This document shows positions 48,170 through 59,037 of a stretch of DNA of 64,000 nucleotides, in pieces. How positions within the stretch are numbered: the first letter of the stretch is position 1; each line of letters starts with the position of its first letter. The position numbers and the translations under genes were made by a program. Origin of the DNA: Rhynchospora pubera (lineage: Eukaryota; Streptophyta; Magnoliopsida; Poales; Cyperaceae); NCBI GenBank assembly GCA_028095005.1, contig CM051461.1, forward strand, positions 161,358,574 to 161,422,573. Direction: 5' to 3'. Below the pieces are notes generated by a model, which did no database searches, was not told the DNA's origin, and saw only the letters and a program-made list of their open reading frames with translations.

Positions 48170-49577
48170 CTAGGTAGAGGATGTGTCATCAGTGGAGCCA
48201 TTGCTCTTCTTTGCTGCTTCTTGCTTCTTTGCCAAATCCATGAAGGTTTTTTCCATGTCTGTTTTCAAGTCAGTGCAATTATTGAAAAAGTTAAATGTAT
48301 ATTTATGTAAAGATTATACAAGGATAAACAAAATAAGGATCTTATAATACACATAAAGATTGAAATGAATTTAAAGAATGTGATTGTAGAGTTACCTTCT
48401 GTGGAGAATGACATCTTGCTGGGCTCCTCTGAGGGTGTCTTCATGAGTTCATCGACTGATTGGTCCTCAGTAGGGGTTGTATTGTCACTCTCTGTGTCAG
48501 TTTTTTCATCCTCAGTATCAGTCTCCTGAGAGCTTAGGTTGAACCCAGGGGGTACACTGGGCCCACTGGTGTGCCCTGGGCCCTCATGTTGAGCTCTGTG
48601 GCTCTCTTTCCTAGCCTGTTTCATCTCCTTCCTGAACTATGCCTCAAGATCTTCTTGTACTCCTTTTCCTTTAGAACTAGAGCTTGTAGGTTTGATTACC
48701 CTGGTGTCTCCAATGAGAACTCCTGTCTCCTTAGTTCTGCTTCCTCCCTTGGTTTGTGATCTAGTAATCATTGAGGGGATGACCTCATCTATCTTCCTTT
48801 TTTTTGCTTGAGTATTATTGGGGGTTGTGGTTTTTGCAGCCTTTTTCTTTGCTTTTCTCTTGCTCTGTCGCATGGTTGTAGTACTGCCATAATCAACCCT
48901 AACAGGTGGATTGATACTTTGCAGTCTTGCCTCATCAGCAGGGGACCATTCAATCCTAGGCAAAGCTTTGATGTATTCATGACGTGGATTTCTGATTTGT
49001 GGTTCCTCAACTACGTACTGAACCCGAAGTAGGTCAATTTTTCCATTTTTCTGTGTAATTCAAATGCACGAGAGGCTGGTATTCTATCCCTATGTTCAAC
49101 CAATACTTCAACTCTAGCAAATCTGGCATCTATACCCATGTATGTTGGTGCATCAGCATGTAAAACTGTACCAAAAGAGAAAAAGATGTTTGCTCCATAC
49201 CATGAGCACCATCCAAATGGAAGATCAGCAATTCTTACCCATAGCCTCACACTGTCTGCTCTGGGGTCTAGTTCCCTTGGAGGATCAATGAGGATGGGAA
49301 ATGGCCGCCTCATGTTGTTTCCATATGTGATTTCAATAGTGCCTTTTCTAAACATCTCATCGCGTCATTGCTCAGAGGGGCCGATTATGAGAAATCGGTT
49401 TTCTAGGAGTGTAGTCACTCTGTGTTGTCCTGCAGGGAGGCGTCTTCTCATCTCTATCATGACATCAAGCAAAGTTACACCTTCCATGGTTTGGATGACA
49501 ATGGATTTGGTGATCTCTGCACTGGCCGGAGCAGTGATGTCGTCTTCATCAACTCTGATGGGATCAAGGTTTTCCAT
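48170..49577 (-). pseudogene. Cargo gene 2 of the CACTA-like element, relative of the LINE ORF1
   Basis: It starts MENLDPIRVDEDD at 49577. It aligns with the LINE ORF1 at 27.2-29.2 kb through SIVIQ, DVMIEMRRRLP, LWVRIADLPFGW, IPASRAFEL and TRSQTK. Three lesions are visible: TGA at 49367-49365 where the LINE copy has Trp, a one-base shift in an A-run near 49045, and TAG at 48639-48637. The C-terminal part has an intron (donor at 48396|48395, acceptor ending 48259). The last exon, 48258-48170, ends KSNGSTDDTSST. The protein is Lys-rich in the middle and acidic Ser/Thr-rich at the end. An intron is unlike a LINE, so this looks like a host-type or domesticated relative carried as cargo. This copy is probably dead. 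Confidence 0.6.
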
Positions 49578-49809
49578 GGTTGGTTTTTGAGTAGAGAGAT
49601 AGGAGGGAGAAGTGAGAAATTAGTTTGAAACTGAAAAGGCGTGGGGTTCTACAGTTTGGTCATTTATAGTAGAAATGAGTTTGAAACTAAAAATATGAAG
49701 AGTTGCGTGCTTTAATTTGAATTGTAACAGTAGTGTTCATATGAAGAGTTGCGTGCTTTAATGAGTGTTCAGATAAGCATCTCTTGGAGTACTGAAATTG
49801 TAACAGTAT

Positions 49810-50020
49810 GCTGCATGTGTTATCTAATGTAAATTGGGTATCAATTTGGTACCTATTCGGCTAGCAAATTGGGCTAGCCAATCAAACAGGCGAAACAAAA
49901 AAAAAAGGATCTTCTGTAACGGTTATTAAGGAATAACCGTTACAGAATATTATAATTTCATTTTTTTTTAATTATAAACATTATCTGTAATGGTTATTAG
50001 GTAATAACCGTTACAGAAGA
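49810..50020. repeat. Direct-repeat module, copy 2
   Basis: It corresponds to 46837-47040 and contains GGCTAGCAAATTGGGCTAGC, CAATCAAACAGGCGAAACA and the first palindrome units. It lies about 230 bp upstream of the cargo gene 2 start on the minus strand. Confidence 0.8.
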
Positions 50021-50350
50021 TTGGCTTCTGTAACGGTTATTATCTAATAACCGTTATATGTTCTCCAAATGTGTTCCGTCCACAATACCATAACGGTTAT
50101 TAGATAATAACCGTTACACATGTTCTCCTATATGTTCTCCAAATGTGTTCCGTCCACAATACCATAACGGTTATTAGATAATAACCGTTACAGAAGCCTA
50201 TCTTCTGTAACGGTTATTAGATAATAACCGTTACACATGTTCTCCAAAAAGCTGTACCAGATTTTCCTTGCATAATATTATAACGGTTATTAGATAATAA
50301 CCGTTACAGAAGAGGGGCTACTGTAACGGTTATTGTCTAATAACCTTTAT
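49910..50350. repeat. Right palindrome array of the CACTA-like element
   Basis: About eight units of TAACGGTTATTAGATAATAACCGTTA and variants lie here, spaced 30-60 bp apart. Part of the array is duplicated (GTTCTCCAAATGTGTTCCGT at about 50060 and 50136). Confidence 0.88.
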
Positions 50351-50379
50351 AGATCTGTAAGCCAAAATTTCGCGTAGTG

Positions 50380-51490
50380 ACAAGTCCGAAAGGGAGCGAA
50401 TGTGAGTCAGTTCGTCAAAAAACGGCTCTTTTAGGTTATCATTTGTTGGTCAATAAACAACCGTAATCATAAATTGAAAATTATCCAAAGCGAGACAAGC
50501 AGTTGTCGAATAAGAAAATTGACAATTTGGCAACAGCCCTCAAAAAAAAATAATAATAAGAAAATTGAAAATTAACCAAAACGAGACAAGCCGTTGTCGA
50601 ATAAGAAAAATAAAAATTATCCAAAGCGAGAGTTGAAAACTCATATGCACACAATTGTTGTTTCCTAAAGTTCGTCCACGGAGAATTTCGAATTTATAAA
50701 GGAAATTAGATTTATACCAAACTTTGAAATTTTAATTCACACCTCAAAGTCGTGTCTGAAAAAATGCCACCTAAAATCCGATTAAGATAGAAAAAGATAA
50801 AAATTTGCCACTTATACATCGATATATCCACATTCAAATTTTCATATATATTATCCAAAAGATCCCTCTTTTCTCAAATTTACAAAAGTTTGGAAATTTT
50901 TAAAATTTTAAGCTTCAAACTTTTTTTAAAAAAAATGAATTTTCAAATTACAAATTTTTTGGAAGTTAAACTTGAAATTTAAAAAAATAACACACATTTT
51001 CAGCATATAAATGAAAAGGTTTTGAAAATTTGAAAGGGAGAGAATGTTGCTGAACACAAAAACTTAGGTGATGATGACCGTATAAGTGGCAAATTTAGAA
51101 CTAAATTAAATTTGGAGTGTCTGTTTTCGAAGCACAACTTTAGGTGATAGTATTCAAATTTCAGAGTTTTTGGGTGTCATGGTCTAATTAATTTAAATTA
51201 TGTTCAAAAGAAGAAGAAAGAAATTATCACTGTGCCATCCTATCCCTTTTAATTACTACAGTGCATTCAACTATTATATTTTATTGTTTCTATCTGTCTT
51301 AAAAAAATCGTGAAAAAGTTTTTATCTGATCAATAAAGAGCATCTCATGAAAGAAGAGGGTAGCCACTAGCCAGTTATATCAATAGTTCAATACCCATAT
51401 AAACTAAATTCCAATTTTAATTATCCTTCTTTTACTTCTTTAACAGGACTTAATTAGTTGTCACCGCCTCGATGTAACATATCAGCTAAC
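50380..51490. other. Intergenic, upstream of the O-methyltransferase gene
   Basis: AT-rich sequence without a convincing frame. It probably holds the promoter of the gene starting at 51608. Confidence 0.5.
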
Positions 51491-51495
51491 TTGCC

Positions 51496-51504
51496 CTATA
51501 AATA
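51496..51504 (+). promoter_or_regulatory. TATA box of the O-methyltransferase gene
   Basis: CTATAAATA lies 112 bp upstream of the chosen ATG. A start of transcription about 30 bp downstream would fall after the in-frame ATG at 51518, which supports 51608 as the real start. Confidence 0.65.
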
Positions 51505-51607
51505 CTCCATCCAAAACATGAATCAAAAGGCACGAAAAACATCAATCAATCAATCCTTTCTAAAAAGACCAAACCAAATATATATATATAAAGTACTACA
51601 AGCCGAC

Positions 51608-52743
51608 ATGGAGAGTCCTAACATGCTCGATGCTGAGGTGGAGTTAAGGAACCAAACCTTCAGTTTCCTCAAATCCATGACTCTAAAATGCGCAATTGAG
51701 CTTGGTATTCCAAATGCAATCCATAACCATGGCCAACCTATGACCCTTAATGAGCTTCATGACGCTCTTTCACTTTCCATAAACAACAAATCTAATTTGT
51801 GGCGCCTTTTGCGCATGCTTACTCATGTAGGCTTCCTTTCTGTACGTCAGAATACTGGCACGGACACTGAGCCAGTCTATGACCTTACCCCTGTATCACG
51901 TCTTGTTATAAACAAACCTAATTCATCGAGTTTGTCGCCTTTTGTTTTAGCTATGTTGGATTTTACTTTTGTGAAATCCTCACTTTATTTGGGTGATAGA
52001 TTGAAACAAGATAAACTCGAGACTTTTGAGATGGCGCATGGTTGTACCCTTTGGGAACTCACAGGCCAATCCCCGGAATTCAATACATTGATCAATGATG
52101 CAATGGCCAGTGACAGTTCTTTTCTATCTGATTTTATTATCAAACATAGTGAAGTTTTTCAGGGAATGTCCTCTTTAATTGATGTAGGAGGTGGATCTGG
52201 ATCTGTTTCCATGGCAATAGCTAAGGCTTTTCCAAACATACAGTGCACTGTTTTGGACTTGCCTCAAGTAGTAGGCCACCTTCCAGCTGATGGTTTGGTA
52301 AAATTTGTTTCAGGCGACATGTTTAGCAACATTCCTCCTGCAGATGCTATTTTTCTAAAGGTAACATTAATTTCATGAGCTTTTCTGTGTCCATATATTT
52401 ATTATCCATGTTAATTAATTTACAAAATTACTCATCTTAGTGTATCTTACATGACTGGGCTGATGAAGACTGCATCAAGATATTACAACGTTGCAAAGAG
52501 GCAATTTCATCTAGAGATGCCAGGGGTAAGGTCATTATTGTAGATGCTGTTGTTGGATCTGTCAACAGCACTACACACCGCGAATCACAACTGTTGTTAG
52601 ATATGATGATGATGACTGCATGTTCTGGTGGCAAAGAGCGAGATGAGGATGAATGGTGGAACATGTTCAAAGAAGCAGGGTTTAGTTCTTACAGGATTAC
52701 TGCTAGTCTCGGCTTTCGATCAATCATTGAAGTTTATCCATAA
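51608..52743 (+). CDS. S-adenosylmethionine-dependent O-methyltransferase (plant COMT/flavonoid-alkaloid OMT type)
   Basis: Two exons, 51608-52360 and 52441-52743, give 351 residues, the usual length for plant small-molecule O-methyltransferases. The N-terminal dimerisation part includes LKCAIELGIPNAIHNHG and DLTPVSRLVI. The SAM-binding motif is LIDVGGGSGS (residues 190-199). The catalytic base is H255 in ILHDWADEDC, and the conserved C-terminal block is GGKERDEDEW (314-323) followed by AGFSSYRI. It transfers a methyl group from SAM to a hydroxyl of a phenolic or alkaloid in the cytosol; closest by motif are resveratrol/8-hydroxyquercetin/alkaloid OMTs. The substrate cannot be read. The in-frame ATG at 51518 would add 30 unrelated residues; homology and the TATA box favour 51608. 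It lies between ODD-3 and ODD-4. No damage is seen. Confidence 0.93.
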
Positions 52744-53099
52744 GTTTGGGATAATAATGATCGATGCTCATGAATTACATCGCAACGTTATTATTATTTA
52801 CTATTTCACCTTGTAGTCCCTATCAATTGTCGAGTATCTGTTTCAGTTCTATGCCTGAATAATATATCAGCTACATAAAATAATGAGACTTAATTATATA
52901 CCAGGGTAATATTAGTTGTCATGTAATTTCCTTTTTATATGTACTTGGCTACTTGCACTATCCGAAATTTTGTCTAACGGTTTACGTACTGCTTAGGACC
53001 ATCCCTAAGATACTATCATCCTCATCATCCTCACGCGTACATAACAAACTCCTCCCTCCCCACGCGTACACTCTCTTCCCTCCCCCTCCTCTGTACGCT

Positions 53100-53215
53100 A
53101 TCTCCCTCCCGTGCCCTCTCCTCCCTCCCACTTACGCAGTCCCCCCTCCCCCCTCCCCCCTCCCCCCTCCCCCCTCCCCCCTCCCCCCTCCTCCCTCCCA
53201 TGTACATCGTCCCCC
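53100..53215. repeat. (CCCCCCT)n tract
   Basis: About eight tandem CCCCCCTC-type units produce a Pro/Ser-rich chance frame. The complementary strand is G-rich and could form quadruplexes. Confidence 0.9.
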
Positions 53216-53234
53216 CCACCCTTCTCCTCTTCCT

Positions 53235-53870
53235 CCTACACACTTCATAACTGTTGAAGTTAATATATTTAAATGTTGAAGGCAATATCGTAATTGTTGA
53301 AGTTAATATATATACTGTTGAAGTTATATATGTAATTATTAAAGTTAATATGTTATATATGTAACTGTTGAAGTTAATATATATAACTGTTGAAATTAAT
53401 ATATATAACTGTTGAAGTTAATATGTGTAACTGCTGAAGTTATATATGTAGTTATTGAAGTTAGATATGTAAGTAATATGTTATATATGTAACTGTTGAA
53501 GTTAATATATATAACTGTTGAAATTAATATATATAATTGTTGAAGTTAATATGTGTAACTGCTGAAGTTATATATGTAGTTATTGAAGTTATATATGTAA
53601 GTAATATGTTATATATGTAAGTGTTGAAGTTAATATGTGTAACTGCTGAAGTTATATATGTAGTTATTGAAGTTATATATGTAAGTAATATGTTATATAT
53701 GTAACTGTTGAAGTTAATATATATAACTGTTGAAGTTAATATATATAATTGTTGAACTTGGCATATTTAAATGTTGAAGGTAATTTTTGAAGTGAGCATA
53801 TTTAAATTGTTGAAGTTGGCATATATATTAACTTCAACAGTTATATATATTAACTTCAACAGTTAAATAT
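53235..53870. repeat. GTTGAAGTTAATATATATAAC minisatellite
   Basis: Units of about 20-22 bp, varying between AATATATATAAC, AATATGTGTAAC and TATATATGTAGTTA, are arranged in a higher-order block repeated about three times (near 53413, 53550 and 53627). The last units are inverted (TTAACTTCAACAG, 53828-53880). Confidence 0.9.
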
Positions 53871-54189
53871 GTTAACCTCAACATTTATAATCAATATATA
53901 GTGTGTGTGTGAGAGTATGATATTACCAGAGAGTGGGGGGGGGGGGGGAGGGGGAGGAGGGCGTACGCGGAAGGGTTGGGGTTGGGGAGCGTACGCGGGA
54001 GGGTGGGAGGGGGGCGAGCGTACGCTGCAAGGGGAGCGTACGTGGGAGGGCTGGGACGAGCGTACACGGCAGGGAGGGAAACAGAGCAATTTCCAAAAAT
54101 AGAAAACGCGTAGAGCCAAAAATAGAGAAAACGCGTGGGGATGATGAGGATGATGAATATCGGGGATGATCCTTATCACCCCCGAAGAC

Positions 54190-54305
54190 TTAATGACTGT
54201 TACAAACTTTTGTAATGGTTATTATATAACGGTTAATAACCATTACATATGCTAGTTTTCTGTAAAAACCGTTACATATTAAGTAAAAACCGTTACAAAT
54301 ATCAT
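54190..54305. repeat. Decayed TAACGGTTATT palindrome fragment
   Basis: TGTAATGGTTATTATATAAC, GGTTAATAACCATTACA and two AAAAACCGTTACA words resemble the arrays of the CACTA-like element 4 kb upstream. No CACTA end is seen here. Confidence 0.6.
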
Positions 54306-54326
54306 AATTAATCGTAATATATCTAT

Positions 54327-54723
54327 ATATAGAGAGAGAATGACTATCATACCATAGATGGCACATAGTTTTCTTGTCATAGAATCGTTTTTCAAGATTC
54401 AAAATTCAAATGCTCAATCCGAACCGTTCAAGTTATTCACCATATTAAAATACTCTTGGAGACCAAATTTTATATATTTTTTTTGAATTTTTCTGATATT
54501 TATTATTATATTTTTATAAAGCGTTATAATTGGAGTATTTCAGGCCCTCTAATTTGAAAATATCAAAATAAATAGCAAAACAATTCAAAAAATATATATA
54601 TATATAATTTGGTCTCCAATGGTATTTCAATATGGTGATCAATTTGAACGGTTTGGATTGACTGATTGAATTTCGGATCTTAAAAAAATGACTCAAAAAA
54701 GACATTTATGGCATTGTCATCTA
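54327..54723. mobile_element. Fold-back MITE M (related to C)
   Basis: The arms contain TAGATGGCACATAG and ATGGCATTGTCATCTATG. The core GCTCAATCCGAACCGTTCAA faces TTGAACGGTTTGGATTGACT. The termini are more decayed than in C. A GA-run flanks it on the left. Confidence 0.7.
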
Positions 54724-54725
54724 TG

Positions 54726-55107
54726 ACACTTTTGCTATGATGAGTTGCAACTCACCAAAAGGTCTGTGAGTTGCGATCAAAACTCCTAAATCTAGTTTAA
54801 AATTATCGATCTAAACCGTCCGATATGACCTCCCTATTGAACTCTCCATGCAGACCAAATTTTACATTTTTTCGAAATTTTTAAGTATTTTTTTGAAATT
54901 TTAGAAAATCGTTAATCTAATTAGTTCTGAACCATTCAAAAAGAGTAGTTTTTAAAAATCTGAAAAAAATACTTAAAAATTTAAAAAAATATATAAAATT
55001 TAGTCTGCACGGAAATTTCAATAGAAAAATCATTTTAAACTAGATTTAGGAGTTTTGATCGTAACTCACGGACTCTTTGGTGAGTTAGAACTCATCATAA
55101 AAAAACT
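54726..55107. mobile_element. Fold-back MITE N (family of A)
   Basis: TTTTGCTATGATGAGTTGCA, with the palindrome GAGTTGCAACTC, is on the left. The right end has TTGGTGAGTTAGAACTCATC and AAAAAACTC, then (TA)n and (GA)n. The inverse core has lost the GACGGTTTGGATCGG stretch near 55035. Confidence 0.8.
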
Positions 55108-55108
55108 C

Positions 55109-55164
<56 letters not shown>

Positions 55165-55180
55165 AAGAGAGAGAACCTAT

Positions 55181-55435
55181 GATGCATACTAATGTACCGA
55201 ATTTTCGGTGCATAATGATATGAAATCTTCGATCTGTTTCAAGATGACCGATCCAAATCATTCAATATGATCCTCCTATTAAAATTTCCTTGCTGAACAA
55301 AATTTTCATTTTTTGAAAATTTTTAAGTATTTTTTTCAAATTTTTAAAATTTTTTTTTTGAACGGTTCAAAAAAATTAAATAAGCGATTTTCTAAAATTT
55401 AAAAAAAATTAAAAATTAAAAAAATATAAAACTTG
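55181..55435. mobile_element. Fold-back MITE O, truncated (family of F), at the ODD-4 promoter
   Basis: The left arm has GATGCATACTAATGTACCGA, TTTTCGGTGCATAATG and the core GATGACCGATCCAAATCATT. The right arm stops after AAAATATAAAACTTGG, where sequence homologous to the ODD-3 promoter begins (GCCAAGTGG...). About 150 bp of the right arm is missing. Confidence 0.75.
55425..55430 (+). promoter_or_regulatory. TATAAA at the MITE/ODD-4 joint
   Basis: TATAAA lies 119 bp upstream of the ODD-4 ATG, inside the last bases of the truncated MITE O. ODD-3 has no TATA box at the equivalent place. It may serve as the ODD-4 TATA box; this is inference. Confidence 0.35.
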
Positions 55436-55548
55436 GTTGCCAAGTGGCGCTCGTTTAAACTCGACTCCAAAAGGCAGCTACTGTGAGAGTGAGCGTGCGT
55501 CGGTACGAGTTGAGAAGAAGACGAAGCGCACGGCAGGTGCTTGTCGAA

Positions 55549-58500
55549 ATGTCTCCTCCAAATCTTTACCTCCCTCTCATCGATCTCTCCAGCACAGACC
55601 GGGCTTCTATTGCCCAATCCATCCGCAAGGTGATTAGCCTCAGATTTCATTCCTTTTTACTTCTTTTTCTTAGTTTTCTCTCTTTTCTCTAATAAACTGT
55701 GATTTTCTAAGGCATGCATGGACCACGGGTTTTTCTACGTCATAAACCATGGAATCGACGATTTTGTTGTAAATAGTTTGTTCAGAGAGAGCAAGAATTT
55801 CTTTGATTTGCCTCTTAGTGAGAAGATGAAATTGGAGAGAAACACAGACCGTCGGGGTTATTCGCCTCCTTATGCTGAGACCCTCGATCCCTCTTCCAAA
55901 CTTAAAGGTCTTATTGTAATCAATCTCTAAGATTTAATTTCTTTACCTACATAACGTCTGTTATGAATTTGTAGGTGATCTCAAGGAAACTTTCGATATC
56001 GGTCCCATTAATGATTCACTGAATCAATGGCCGTCAAAGGGTAAGTCAATTTCTTTTCTGTTATTTCACTTAATTGACCATGAAATAATACTAATCAACT
56101 CAACAAGTGCCTTAAAGTTACCTGTGATGATCCTAATTCAACTCTGAAATATGCTTTTTAAGCCAAGAGGAATAAACTGTAAGTACTTCACCTTGTTGGG
56201 GTCTGTTCTGATTACAACCTTCAATCTTTCAGTTGTAGTAAAGAGAAATTACTTGTTTACATACTGCACCTTCTACTCATAATTCCCTCCCTACTATGTT
56301 ACAGAAAGGATGCCAGCTTGGAGAGTGACGATGGAATCATATGATGAAAAGATCATGTAAATTTCCAACATATTATCAGAATTAAATGGAAGATTTATGA
56401 GTATTGTTTTGGTCCAGTCATGTAGTGGTGCTATGACCACTTAATACAGGAATCTTTGTATTTGTAATTTTTTTTATGTTTCATTTTGATGAGCACCTTA
56501 AGAAAGGATTAAAGCCTGTACAATTGAGCACCTGTGAATCTTTTCAACAGTATAATATTTCAGTTAACCCTAAAACCTTCCAGAAAGCATTTTAGATACC
56601 TATAAGAAAATATATGTTATAGCCATACTTTTGCCTTGTCATTGTAGGAATGTTGGCTTTAGATTAATTTCCTTGATTGCTCTTGCATTGAACCTTGATG
56701 AGAATTTCTTCACTAAAATTGGTGCTTTGGATTCTCCAGTGGGATTTCTTCGTCTATTGCATTACCTAGGTAACTCCTTAAATTACTATCATGTAAAGTC
56801 AGATAGTGTGTTTCTTTTCCTTCTTGTGGCCAATAATTGATGTTGACCAGCCAATAGGGGAGATCCCTGAATCCAAAAAGGGTAGCTATGGTGCTTCGGC
56901 TCACTCTGACTATGTTATGATCACTCTTCTAGTCACAGATGGCGTACCTGGTTTACAGGTTCCTCTTTTCTCTTGACTAATTGAGTAAAATGGAAACATA
57001 TTTCCTTTCTATTTTATATTTTACATAGCCACAAAAAAATCAGGTCCTTACATTCTTTCACAGTCTATGATTTCATATCCTTACATTCTTTCACAGTTTA
57101 TGATTTCATAATGTTGTATTGTTTGGATGTAATATAATGCTATAGTTGTTACTTATTTTAGTATATCAGTGCATTAGAGTGTTTCCTATTTTAGTTTCAA
57201 AAAAAAGACTTGTTGTAGTTAAAACTTGCAGATTTGTAGAGAGAAGGATAGGTCTCCCCAGCTGTGGGAAGATGTTCATCATGTTGAGGGGTAAGCTGTC
57301 ATACGATATCACTGTACCAATCATTTCTGGTATCAGTATGTACAGTCTGGTAATGAAATGCATGAGCCTATCACTGCACTTTAACCTCTCCCTGTTTTTT
57401 AACTGCATATTATTGTTTGATTTTCATTAGCTTCTGTCTCCTGTCCAGCAAATGCTAGTACCTGTCATCGCTGGACCTTAACAGTTCCTTAATGTACCAG
57501 TTTTGGGGAATCTTCATTTGGAGTAATTGACCATGCCCTTGATGTTCAAGCAGCTATCAGAAACCTTGATTATTTTTTTTATCAACCTTATTCCCAATCA
57601 TTATGAACTGAAGTTTTTTCTGGTATGTACAGAAAGTTCTTTTTTAATGATTTATGTACTATTTTGCAGGGCACTAATTATAAATATTGGGGATATGATG
57701 GAAAGATGGACCAACTGTACTTTTAGGTTGTTCTGTCACTTTTTACACACTCACAACTTGTACTTCCAATGTTCATTTCATATTATGATTAAATACTTCC
57801 AAGTTATGCATATTATTGGGTTTCTGATTAGGGTCTGAAATTTAATATTGATTTATCTTCTTTGTACACTTTACAGGTCAATAGTGCACCGTGTTGTAGC
57901 AGTTGGGCAGGAACGTTATTCTGTAAGTCCATCTATTTTGACTGGGATCTACTCTTGTCAGTTCTCAAAAATAATATATATATATTATGGCTATCCCTGG
58001 AACATTGTAATACGCATAATTCAAGAGTCCCCTAATTAAGGATGACAGAACTGCCCTCCCTACTCATGTAACAGTGACTTAGGTATATTTTAAGCAAATT
58101 TGGAGAGAGTGGCAGAGATGGTCTTTTTGATTTATGGTATCAAGATACATATTCTTGCAGCGGAAATAGCAAATCAGAATGATCCTAATATGAAAGTGTC
58201 CCTGATAAACGCAGCTTACCAAGTTTTTGCCTAATTTCAGGCTGCTTTTTTTCTTAATCCGAATTACGACTGTGTGGTGGAATGCTTGGAAAGTTGCTGT
58301 AGTGAAACTTCTCCTCCAAGGTCTCTCTCTCGCACACACTCCCTGATACACGCTTGCACATAGAAACATAAAACATAAAAAGTAAGAACAGATGATGTCA
58401 ATGATAAAGCACTGTACATTCCAGCAGCCAATTATATTTGCCTATCTAAATGTAATTCTGTCTTGAATGTTCTCCTAATTGGAGAAACAATTAATTCCCA

Positions 58501-59037
58501 AGCCTTGTTGAGTTTTCAGTAGATTAAAGAGGTAATAGGATTTATACATGCATTAGGGCAGTCCTCCTAAAAACACGAACTCTATGAAATAGTTAAATAG
58601 AAATGGTAAATATATATAAAAGAAGATGCTCGAACATACATTTGTTGCACTGGACCAGGACAATGCTATTATTAGACTTGACTGCATTATATTGTTTTCT
58701 GATACTAAATAGATTGCCAGGTTAGTCTCCTACCAAGCTTCGTGCTACTATTGTAGTATTATGTTACTGCAGCATATTATACCACCCACATTGTACCGTG
58801 CCATTATCTACGCATATTGAATGCCCGCTCTTTACCGTGGCTAGAGAAAATTGTATTATGCTGAATAAACATGCAAAAGTAATTAAATGGAGATCCTTTG
58901 GTTTCATTATTGGGCACATTTTCAGACCGATATGATTAAATGAATATTATACTCTTTAATAAAATTACTGCAGGTTTCCTCCCATTAAGAGTGGTGACTA
59001 TTTGGAGGAACGCCTTAGAGTAGCATATAGCCGGTAA
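55549..59037 (+). CDS. 2-oxoglutarate/Fe(II)-dependent dioxygenase, paralogue 4 (ODD-4)
   Basis: Exons: 55549-55629, 55712-55907, 55975-56040, 56305-56356, 56648-56769, 56858-56958, 57232-57290, 57670-57726, 57877-57922, 58241-58320 and 58974-59037. The total is 924 bp, 307 residues, intact. The iron and 2-oxoglutarate motifs are present: AHSDYVMITLL with H188 and D190, SIVHRVV with H249, and ERYS. As in ODD-1, valine replaces the glycine two residues after D190. It also has Leu for Pro in RLLHYLGEIP, KKGSYG before the metal site, and NPNYDC in exon 10. Intron 6 has a 31-bp tandem duplication (CCTTACATTCTTTCACAG at about 57045 and 57079). It is closest to ODD-3 (identical intron 2) although 30 kb away. 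A truncated MITE ends about 115 bp upstream of the ATG. Confidence 0.9.

Larger units (their letters stand above)
44814..50379. mobile_element. CACTA-like element carrying two cargo genes, no transposase
   Basis: The left end is CACTACGGG and the right end is CGCGTAGTG (inverse CACTACGCG), typical CACTA termini. The flanking triplets TCA and ACA are close to, but not exactly, a 3-bp duplication. Arrays of about 30-bp palindromes built from CTGTAACGGTTATT lie near both ends and in the middle, like the subterminal transposase-binding repeats of CACTA elements. The 5.6-kb interior has two genes on the minus strand. No TNPD-type transposase frame is seen, so it is non-autonomous. The middle array and a 190-bp direct repeat suggest it is a tandem or nested composite. 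Confidence 0.7.
52996..54172. mobile_element. TIR element of 1.18 kb with minisatellite and C/G-rich arms
   Basis: The left end GGACCATCCCTAAGATA and, in reverse, the right end GGATCATCCCCGATATT continue into CATCATCCTCATCATCC on both sides, about 45 bp of TIR. Both flanks are TTA (52993-52995 and 54173-54175), as for PIF/Harbinger. The interior has CCCTCC repeats on the left, a G-run on the right, and a TTGAAGTTAATAT minisatellite between. It has no coding capacity. Confidence 0.78.

Noticed and set aside
49910..50350. CRISPR-like palindromic repeats
   Set aside because: The units resemble CRISPR repeats in being palindromic, but the spacers are not of constant length. They lie inside a CACTA-like element with matching arrays at both ends.
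51458..51607. Extended N-terminus of the O-methyltransferase
   Set aside because: The frame is open upstream, but the extension is unlike the family and the ATG at 51518 would lie before the expected transcription start set by the TATA box at 51496. MESPN at 51608 is the family-like start.
53235..53870. A CRISPR-like or other spaced-repeat array
   Set aside because: The units abut each other without unique spacers and vary by slippage. The window is plant nuclear DNA. It is a minisatellite.
53031..54179. Proline-rich or glycine/arginine-rich proteins
   Set aside because: The frames read CCCTCC or GGGAGG repeats inside a TIR element. No start context or conservation can be argued.
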